From: Bradyrhizobium betae
Lineage (GTDB): Bacteria; Pseudomonadota; Alphaproteobacteria; Rhizobiales; Xanthobacteraceae
Length of the DNA: 64,000 nucleotides
Assembly (NCBI RefSeq): GCF_008932115.1
Contig: NZ_CP044543.1
Span: 6,206,501 to 6,270,500 of the forward strand
Direction of reading: 5' to 3'
This document shows, piece by piece, positions 16,775 to 23,107 of this stretch. The position numbers and the translations under genes are program-made. The notes beneath the pieces were generated by a model that was not told where the DNA came from, ran no database searches, and saw nothing but the letters and a program-made list of their open reading frames with translations. Positions within the stretch are counted from its first letter, which is position 1. Every line of letters starts with the position of its first letter.

Positions 16775-17542
16775 ATGGCAAAGCGCAAGCGCGCGCTCGA
16801 GGTGGTGAGAAACGACGACGACGGCGAGGGCAAGCCCTCGCGGCGCAACCGGCTCAATTTCTTCGAGCTGGCCTATCAGAAGATCGAAGAGCTGCTGGTC
16901 CACTGCGAGCTCAAGCCCGGACAATTCATGACGATGCTGGAGTTGCAGCACATCACCGGCTTCGGGCGCACGCCGGTGCATCACGCCGTCAATCGTCTCT
17001 CCGCCGACACGCTCATCATCATCCGTCCGCGTCACGGCCTGCACATCGCGCCGATCGATCTCGCCCGCGAACGCATGCTGCTGGCGTTGCGCCGCGACAT
17101 GGAGCGCTTCGTCGTCCGGCTTGCGGCCGATCGCGCCAGCCTCTCGCATCGCAATCAGGCGCTGCACATCGAGCGTGTCTTGCGCGAGCGCCGCGGCAGC
17201 CTGACCCTCGACGAGTTCAACAGCATCGATCGCCGCATCGACGCACTGGTGCTGGAAGCAGCCGGCGAACCCTTCCTGGTGCACACGCTGCGGCCGCTGC
17301 ACACGCTGTACCGCCGCATCGGCTACATCCACCACCGCTTCATGCCGGGACAGGCCGAGCTGTCAGGCACGATCGATCGCCACCTCGCCATCCTCAGTGC
17401 GGTCGCCGGCCGCCATGTCGAGGACGCCGTGAAGGCGAGCGATGCGCTGATCGAGTACATGGACCAGATGTTCACGGGCATGGAGGCAGGGATCGATCCG
17501 CGCCTGCTCGATTGCAGCATCGAACCGCTGCTCGACGCGTAG
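16775..17542 (+). CDS. GntR family transcriptional regulator (FCD subfamily)
   Basis: 255-aa GntR-type regulator. The N-terminal winged HTH is at about 25-95 ('AYQKIEELLVHCELKPGQF', 'TGFGRTPVHHAVNRLSADTL', 'RPRHGLHIAPID'), and the C-terminal all-helical FCD-like domain has 'DIDR/RIDALVLEAAGEPFL' and 'RRIGYIHHRFM'. It is divergent from the sugar-acid operon and 27 bases upstream of the MFS gene, so it probably represses both units through the AACATGTT boxes and is released by a sugar acid (inference). Confidence 0.92.
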   Translation: MAKRKRALEVVRNDDDGEGKPSRRNRLNFFELAYQKIEELLVHCELKPGQFMTMLELQHITGFGRTPVHHAVNRLSADTLIIIRPRHGLHIAPIDLARERMLLALRRDMERFVVRLAADRASLSHRNQALHIERVLRERRGSLTLDEFNSIDRRIDALVLEAAGEPFLVHTLRPLHTLYRRIGYIHHRFMPGQAELSGTIDRHLAILSAVAGRHVEDAVKASDALIEYMDQMFTGMEAGIDPRLLDCSIEPLLDA

Positions 17543-17569
17543 CAAGTTTGGAAGAAAGGACCCAAGAAA

Positions 17570-18934
17570 ATGTCGACGATGGCCATGCCACAACCGACCG
17601 CGAGCGAAGCCGCGGTCCGCTACCTCATCACCAACTACAGTCCAAAGGGCAACAAGGTCGGCTGGCTGATGATGGCCTCGATCCTGGTCGAGGCCTGGGA
17701 CCTCTATTCGATCGCCTTCGTGCTGATCTTCATCAAGGAGCAGTACAATCCCGATCCCTTGATGTTGGGCCTTGCCGCCGCCGGTACGCAGGGCGGCGCC
17801 CTGATCGGCGCGCTGCTCGGCGGCTGGCTGTCCGACAAGATCGGCCGCCGCGTGATGTTCCTGGTGACGATGGTGATGTTCATCGTGCTGGCGCTGGCGC
17901 AGGCCTTCGTGCCGAACGTGACCTGGCTGATCGTGATCCGCTTCCTGCTCGGCATCCCGCTCGGCTCGGACATCTCGACCGGCTACACCTACATCATGGA
18001 ATCCATGGCCAAGGGTGAGCGCGAGGTCATGGGCAACCGCTGGCAGTTCATGTTCGCGGTCGGTGAAGTCCTCACCATCGGCGTCATCGTGATCTTCCTC
18101 CTGATCGACATGAACCACGAGATGCTGTGGCGCGTGACGCTCGGCCTCGGCGCGGTGCCGGCGCTGATCATCCTGATCATGCGTCACGACGTGCCGGAGA
18201 CGGCGGTGTGGCTGGTGCAGAAGGGACGCTACCGCGAGGCCAAGAAGGTCGCGCGCGAAATGTTCAACGACGATCTCGCCATGCTGCCGGATCAGGACGT
18301 GGTGATGCCGAAGGTCTCTACCAGCGCCTTCATCGCCGATCTCAGGAAGGATCCGATCCGCTGGCGCGCCACGATTTACGGCTGGATCGCCTGCTTCGTG
18401 CAAGCCAGCGAGTTCTCGACCTTCGCATTCTATCTGCCGGTGCTCTTTGTCATGGTCGGCGTGTCGAGCATTCTGGGCATCAATCTGGTGACGATGGCGC
18501 TATTCTCCTTCGCCGCGCTGTCGGGCTGGGTCGGTCCGCTGCTGACGCCCAAGATCGGCCACCGTGGCATCTCGATCGCGGGCTTCTCGATCGTGCTGGT
18601 CTCGCTGCTGGTCGCGGCGTTCGCGCTCTACACCGACAACAAGATCCTGCTGCCTTTCGCGGCGGCCGCGATGTTGTGGGGCCATTACTGGGACGCGTCG
18701 AACTGCATGACGATCCCGACCATGGTCGCCAAGCCGAAGTACCGCGGCACCGCCAGCGGCTTCGCCTACATGTTCGTGAAGCTGCCGTCGTTCCTGGCGA
18801 TCTTCCTGTTCCCGACGGTGTTCGCCGCCATCGGGCAGGCCAATGCCACGCTGATGGTCGCGATCTTCCCGCTGATCGGATTGCTCGCCGCAATCTTCAT
18901 CCTGCCGGAAGTCTACGGCTACGAGAACGACTGA
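17570..18934 (+). CDS. MFS transporter, probable sugar-acid:H+ symporter
   Basis: 454-aa major facilitator with about twelve transmembrane segments. The first intracellular loop carries 'GGWLSDKIGRRVMF' (the MFS loop 2-3 signature), and 'RFLLGIPLGSDISTGYTYI' matches the metabolite:H+/sugar-porter group. It follows the GntR gene by 27 bases with an AAAGGA-type site and faces the dehydratase operon, so uptake of the sugar acid degraded there is the simplest role. An 8-bp hairpin follows at 18951. Confidence 0.92.
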   Translation: MSTMAMPQPTASEAAVRYLITNYSPKGNKVGWLMMASILVEAWDLYSIAFVLIFIKEQYNPDPLMLGLAAAGTQGGALIGALLGGWLSDKIGRRVMFLVTMVMFIVLALAQAFVPNVTWLIVIRFLLGIPLGSDISTGYTYIMESMAKGEREVMGNRWQFMFAVGEVLTIGVIVIFLLIDMNHEMLWRVTLGLGAVPALIILIMRHDVPETAVWLVQKGRYREAKKVAREMFNDDLAMLPDQDVVMPKVSTSAFIADLRKDPIRWRATIYGWIACFVQASEFSTFAFYLPVLFVMVGVSSILGINLVTMALFSFAALSGWVGPLLTPKIGHRGISIAGFSIVLVSLLVAAFALYTDNKILLPFAAAAMLWGHYWDASNCMTIPTMVAKPKYRGTASGFAYMFVKLPSFLAIFLFPTVFAAIGQANATLMVAIFPLIGLLAAIFILPEVYGYEND

Positions 18935-18950
18935 CGATGCAAGATACCCG

Positions 18951-18982
18951 GTCGCGGCCGCCACGGCCGCGATCGGTTCTTT
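18951..18982 (+). terminator. Probable terminator of the MFS gene
   Basis: Perfect 8-bp stem TCGCGGCC/GGCCGCGA (18952-18959 and 18965-18972) with a five-base loop, followed by TCGGTTCTTT. It lies between convergent genes (MFS, and the 78-aa protein). The T-run is weak, so strength is uncertain. Confidence 0.5.
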
Positions 18983-18985
18983 CCG

Positions 18986-19222
18986 CTACGGGCTCAGGAA
19001 GACGGGATCGATCCCGGTGCCATGGCTGAGCAGGCCGATGGCCTGAAGCTGGGCGCTGTGCAGATCGACTTGCACGATCGCGAACAGGGCCAGCAGCACG
19101 ACGACCGAGACGATCAGCAGGGGATGGGACGTCTCCGCGCGGCCTTGCTCAGGTGCGGTGAGGCTCTGAATCGAGCGGCGCAGGGAGAAGCTCTGCGGCA
19201 ATGCCTTTGACTGGATCTGCAT
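18986..19222 (-). CDS. Small single-pass membrane protein (hypothetical)
   Basis: 78-aa protein with one clear transmembrane segment, 'PLLIVSVVVLLALFAIVQV' (about 34-52), a basic/polar N-terminal part and a short C-terminal tail. No family recognised. The strongest evidence that it is real is a near-perfect ribosome binding site, AAGGAGGTCC, ending five to six bases before the ATG at 19222. It lies 95 bases downstream of the ArsB-type permease gene on the same strand and may be an accessory membrane subunit of it (inference). Confidence 0.65.
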   Translation of the reverse strand: MQIQSKALPQSFSLRRSIQSLTAPEQGRAETSHPLLIVSVVVLLALFAIVQVDLHSAQLQAIGLLSHGTGIDPVFLSP

Positions 19223-19317
19223 GATGGACCTCCTTGCCGCGCCGTATTAGTGCGCGACAAGTTGAAGTATAGGCCCGCCGCAGCCGGCGACATTGATGCG
19301 CCGCAAATTGCGCGCGG

Positions 19318-20568
19318 TTACCGGATTGCGGCGGCCAGTGCGCCGATCAAGGCGGGCGGCGTCACCAGCATGCCGAGCTTGAGGAACGGCCAGGCGCCGA
19401 CCTCGATCTTCTCTCGCCGCAGCGCGACCAGCCACAGGATGGTAGCGAGCGAGCCTGTCACCGACAGATTGGGTCCGAGATCGACGCCGATCAGGATGGC
19501 GCTGACGACAGGCGCGGGCAGATGATCGCTGGCGGCGACGGAGCCAGCGACGAGGCCGACGGGCAGATTGTTGGCGATGTTGTCGGCGATCGCGGTGGCG
19601 AGGCCGACGCTCCAGGCCGCCTTCGTCACGGATTGCGCGACCGCCTGGTGCAGCAGCGCGCTGAGCTGCCCGATCACGCCGGTCTTCACCAGCGTCTCCA
19701 CCATGACGAAGAGGCCGCCGACCAGCGGCAGCACGCTCCAGGACACGCCCCGCAGCACGGGCAGCGGCGATTGCCGGCTGATGAGCAGCACGATCGCTGC
19801 CGTCGCCACGCCGCAAATGAAGGTCGGCAGGCCGAGCTGCTTGTCGAGCGCGGAGGCCGTGACCAGCACGACGCCGATGGCGACGATGCCGAGCGCGGTC
19901 AACTTGCCGCCGCGCCCGAGTTTGGGATGCGGCACGCTGCGCGCGATGGTCTCTTCCTTGAGCGCGCGGTGCTGGGTGAGGCGCAGCACGATGTAGGTCA
20001 GCAGGATCGAGGCCGCCGACGGCAGTGCGAACAGGCGTAGCCATTCGGTCAGCTGCGGCATGCGGGCGCCGAACACGACGAGATTGGCCGGATTGGAGAT
20101 CGGCAGCACGAAGCTCGCGGCGTTGGCGATGAAGGCGCAGACGAACAGATAAGGCAGCGGCTTGGCGCCGGCGGCGCGCGTCGCGGCGTAGACGGCGGGC
20201 GTCAGCACGATCGCGGTGGCATCGTTCGAGAGCAGCACCGTCACCACCGTGCCGACGATGTAGATCAGCAGGAACAGCCGCTGCGGTGAGCCGGCCGCAT
20301 ATTCGACCGCGAGCGCGGCCAGATAATCGAACAGGCCTTCGAGCCGCGCCAGTTCGGCGATCAGCATCATGCCGATCAGGAAGAGATAGACGTCGACGCC
20401 TTTCTCGATGCCGACAAGCGCTTCCTGCCACGGCAGGAATCCGAGCAGCACGAGCGCCGCGGCGCCGAGCACGGCCCAGATCGCCTCCGGGAAGCGAAAA
20501 GGGCGGATGATGACGCCTGCGGTCGCGGCGACGATGATGCTCCAGGCCCAGATGGCGTCAGACGGCAC
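19318..20568 (-). CDS. ArsB/SLC13-type anion permease
   Basis: 416-aa integral membrane protein of the ion-transporter superfamily that includes ArsB arsenite pumps. Landmarks: 'FPEAIWAVLGAAALVLLGFL', 'GVDVYLFLIGMMLIAELARL', 'VTVLLSNDATAIVLTPAV', 'ISNPANLVVFG' and 'DNIANNLPVGL'; the length agrees with ArsB. I give a GTG start at 20568 with GAGGA about eight bases upstream, but the frame is open straight through into the receiver-domain gene up to 20988, so a 556-aa fusion is also possible. No arsR or arsC is nearby, so arsenite is not assured as substrate. Minus-strand unit: kinase, receiver, permease, small membrane protein. Confidence 0.85.
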   Translation of the reverse strand: MPSDAIWAWSIIVAATAGVIIRPFRFPEAIWAVLGAAALVLLGFLPWQEALVGIEKGVDVYLFLIGMMLIAELARLEGLFDYLAALAVEYAAGSPQRLFLLIYIVGTVVTVLLSNDATAIVLTPAVYAATRAAGAKPLPYLFVCAFIANAASFVLPISNPANLVVFGARMPQLTEWLRLFALPSAASILLTYIVLRLTQHRALKEETIARSVPHPKLGRGGKLTALGIVAIGVVLVTASALDKQLGLPTFICGVATAAIVLLISRQSPLPVLRGVSWSVLPLVGGLFVMVETLVKTGVIGQLSALLHQAVAQSVTKAAWSVGLATAIADNIANNLPVGLVAGSVAASDHLPAPVVSAILIGVDLGPNLSVTGSLATILWLVALRREKIEVGAWPFLKLGMLVTPPALIGALAAAIR

Positions 20569-20988
20569 GATCAGTCCTCGGGATACGGATTCATTCGGCA
20601 GCGATAGCGGATGCGGACGCCGCTGTCTTCCCCCGCGGGCGCGGACCGCCATCCGCGATTTGCCGCGTTTCGGGCAATTCGGCTTGCTGAGGTGATCGAA
20701 GGCGCCGAGGCGCATCGCCTCGATCGTGTTGGCGGCGCTGGCGAAGGCCGTCAACACCACGACAGGCGGTGCGTCGGTTCGCGTTCTTATCCGGCGAAGC
20801 ACCTCGATTCCATCCATGCCGCCCGGCATGCGCAGATCGAGCAACACGACGTCGACCTCGCCGTCGAGCGCGGCCAGACCCTCGCGGCCAGACGCAGCGA
20901 GGCGAGGCGAATGGCCGAGATCGGCGAGCGCTTCGGCGAGACCCTCGCGCAGCGCCGCGTCGTCGTCGACGATCAGGACTGTCGCCAT
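20569..20988 (-). CDS. Receiver domain of an NtrC-like response regulator, continuous in frame with the permease
   Basis: N-terminal receiver domain of a two-component regulator: acidic D8-D10, phosphoacceptor D51 ('VVLLDLRMPGG'), T80 and K102-P103 ('DHLSKPN'). Directly after the conserved Lys-Pro the sequence stops resembling a receiver (last helix replaced by a basic, Pro/Arg-rich stretch) and there is no AAA+ or DNA-binding domain. The frame runs without stop into the permease at 20568. A +1 shift just after K102-P103 would read 'KPIAR' and end at a TGA (20573-20571) two bases before the permease GTG, so a single-base indel or a larger deletion may have created the join. It overlaps the 3' end of its cognate kinase by 16 bases. 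Confidence 0.65.
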
Positions 20989-22436
20989 GGCACTTCGATC
21001 TCGAAAATCGCGCCGCCGACGTCCCGGAGCAGGCGAACATTGCCATGATGATGTCGTGCGATTTCGCGAACGATGGCAAGTCCGAGGCCAGTGCCGTCGG
21101 CGCGTCCGGTGACGAACGGCTCGAACAGGCGCTCCCGTACCTCGTCGGCAATGCCTGGGCCGGTGTCTGCCACCCGCAGCAGCAGGCTGCCGTCCCGCCG
21201 GCCTGCGTCCACGGCGATCGTCCCGCCGGCCGGGGTGTTCTGGATGGCGTTGATGATCAAATTGTCGAGCGCACGCTGCATCTGGGACGGATCCAGTTGC
21301 GGCAACGGCGAGGATGCGGGCCCGGTCCCCGCGGTGAGCGCGATGCCCCTGGAAGAAGCGAGGTCGCGATGGCTCTCGACCGTTCGCGCAAGGAACGTCT
21401 CAAGATCGACCTCCGCCATCCTGGGCTCGCGGGCCTGCGTCATCTCCAGGAGGTCGCGCAACAGGGTGTCGAGCCGGTCGACCTGCTGGAGAATGGCGTT
21501 CAGCGCCGCTTCGCTGCGTGAGCCGTCGGCAACGGCCAGCGCGTTCTCCGCCTTCAGCCGCATGGCGGCGATGGGGTTGCGGATTTCGTGGGCGAGACCA
21601 GCCGACATGCGACCGAGCGCTGCGAGCCGCTCTGCAGCAGCAGCGCGACGCCGCTCGAGCGACAGGCGCTCACCGGTGCTGTTGAGCGCATCGACCAGGC
21701 GGTCCAACTCGGGCGCTCCGGTCTGCGCCAGCCGCGGCAGATCGATCGCGCTTTCCCGGCTGTCGTCGAGGGCAGTTTCGATCTGGTTGATCTTGCGCGA
21801 CCAGACATAAAGCACGCGTGCGAGCCATGCCGCCGAACCGAAGATGGTCAGCGCAAGCACAGCAAGACCCGCGAGAAGCTGATTGTACGCGGGTCCTTCC
21901 GCCGCGAAGGCCCGCGTCATGGTCCATCCGGTGACCCCCGCCAGCGGACCGCGCAAGGGGCAGGCGTGAACGATCAGCACCTGGGACCGGCCGGGCTGCC
22001 GGATCGAGGCAGCGCGCCCCGATCGCAGTGCCTCGGCATTGACATCGCGGATGGTGTTGAGCTCGGCCGAGGGAAGGTCGGTCTTCGGTCCGGTGCCTTC
22101 ATAGGTCGGAAAAGCGTAGGCGAGGGAGCCCTCGTCGGCCTGCCAGACGCCGCCTTCGACGCCGGGAGCGTCTGCCAGCGCAGTCCGGGTGACGGTTGTC
22201 AGTTGCTGCTTCAACTGATCGTCGATCGGTTCGCCGGTCCAACCCACCACGAAGAACTGATAGCGGTCGGCGAGGTCGCGGCAGGCGCGCGCCACCAGTT
22301 CTTCGGACCGGGCGAGCCGGGCGTTGGCCGTCTGCTGGAAGGATTCAAACAGCAGATAGCCGGTGGCGACGCCGGATGCGACCAGCATGATCCAGAGGGC
22401 GAGCAATCGAGAGCGAAGCGAACGCATGCAGTTCAA
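20973..22436 (-). CDS. Sensor histidine kinase (NtrY/PAS-less, HisKA type)
   Basis: 487-aa membrane sensor kinase. TM1 is near residues 10-30, TM2 near 185-207 ('LLAGLAVLALTIFGSAAWL'), with a periplasmic domain of about 155 residues between. The HisKA box is 'GRMSAGLAHEIRNPIAAM'; the ATPase domain has 'LIINAIQNTPAGG', 'VADTGPGI' and 'GTGLGLAIVREIARHHHG'. The domain order matches kinases that pair with NtrC-type regulators, yet the only receiver gene downstream is the shortened one fused to the permease frame. The kinase itself looks intact. Confidence 0.92.
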   Translation of the reverse strand: MNCMRSLRSRLLALWIMLVASGVATGYLLFESFQQTANARLARSEELVARACRDLADRYQFFVVGWTGEPIDDQLKQQLTTVTRTALADAPGVEGGVWQADEGSLAYAFPTYEGTGPKTDLPSAELNTIRDVNAEALRSGRAASIRQPGRSQVLIVHACPLRGPLAGVTGWTMTRAFAAEGPAYNQLLAGLAVLALTIFGSAAWLARVLYVWSRKINQIETALDDSRESAIDLPRLAQTGAPELDRLVDALNSTGERLSLERRRAAAAERLAALGRMSAGLAHEIRNPIAAMRLKAENALAVADGSRSEAALNAILQQVDRLDTLLRDLLEMTQAREPRMAEVDLETFLARTVESHRDLASSRGIALTAGTGPASSPLPQLDPSQMQRALDNLIINAIQNTPAGGTIAVDAGRRDGSLLLRVADTGPGIADEVRERLFEPFVTGRADGTGLGLAIVREIARHHHGNVRLLRDVGGAIFEIEVPWRQS

Positions 22437-22460
22437 ACGCGCAACTTCTTGATCGGCGCC

Positions 22461-22901
22461 TCAGAACTTCACCGCGAGCAGCACCGCCCCGGCGCCGATC
22501 ATGGCGATCCCGACCCAGCCCTGCGTGGTCGGACGCTCGCCGAGAAAGGCGAAAGCGAACACGGCGACCAGCACGACGCTGAGCTTGTCGATCGGCGCCA
22601 CCAGCGTGGCGGGACCGAGCTTCAGCGCGCGAAAATAGCACAGCCAGGATGCGCCGGTCGCAAGCCCCGACAGCACCAGGAACAGCCAGGTCCTTGACGA
22701 GACCGCCGAGGGCACCGCGAACTGGCCGGTGAAGAATAGCAGCACCGCGAAGGCGATCAGCACCACGATGGTGCGGATGAAGGTGGCCAGATCCGGATTG
22801 ATGTTCTCGACGCCCACCTTGGCGAAGATCGCGGTGAGCGCCGCAAAGCAGGCCGAGAGCAGCGCCCAGCTCTGCCAGGCGGAGAAGAGGGCGGGTTTCA
22901 T
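22461..22901 (-). CDS. EamA-domain small transporter protein
   Basis: 146-aa membrane protein equal to a single EamA repeat (drug/metabolite transporter fold) with five hydrophobic segments, including 'WALLSACFAALTAIFAKVG', 'TIVVLIAFAVLLFFTGQF' and 'WVGIAMIGAGAVLLAVKF'. The motif 'CYFRALKLGPATLVAPIDKLS' is typical of this short EamA group. Small one-repeat members are thought to work as dimers. The start MKPALFSAW at 22901 is preferred; the open frame extends upstream into the repeat region. Minus strand, 24 bases ahead of the kinase gene, though a functional link is not evident. Confidence 0.82.
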   Translation of the reverse strand: MKPALFSAWQSWALLSACFAALTAIFAKVGVENINPDLATFIRTIVVLIAFAVLLFFTGQFAVPSAVSSRTWLFLVLSGLATGASWLCYFRALKLGPATLVAPIDKLSVVLVAVFAFAFLGERPTTQGWVGIAMIGAGAVLLAVKF

Positions 22902-22929
22902 GGCTGTGTTGCCTTCATCTGGTCGTTCG

Positions 22930-23095
22930 CACTCCGCTGTCGTCCCGGACAAGCGAAGCGCAGATCCGGGACCCATACCGCGGAATCCATCTTCGGGCAC
23001 ATACGTCGTCGTTCTTCGCCAAACACGATCCTGTGGTTATGGATCCCGGATCGGCGCGCCGCTTCGCGGCGCTTGTCCGGGACGACAGCGGAGTG
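22930..23095. repeat. Long inverted-repeat element with 26-base arms
   Basis: Left arm at 22930-22955 (begins CACTCCGCTGTCGTCCCGG, ends ACAAGCG) is perfectly complementary to the right arm at 23070-23095 (CGCTTGTCCGGGACGACAG onward to GAGTG). The inner 114 bases contain further paired pieces (CAGATCCGGGACCCATA against TATGGATCCCGGATC). It lies between two minus-strand genes and contains no open frame of note. It resembles the BIME-like dispersed repeats of Bradyrhizobium intergenic regions (established for the genus in general; copy number here not testable). Confidence 0.8.
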
Positions 23096-23107
23096 CGTGA
23101 CTCACAC

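Noticed and set aside
19318..20568. Calling an arsenic-resistance operon
   Set aside because: Only the ArsB-type permease is visible; no arsR, arsC, arsH or acr3 is adjacent, so the arsenic role is left open.
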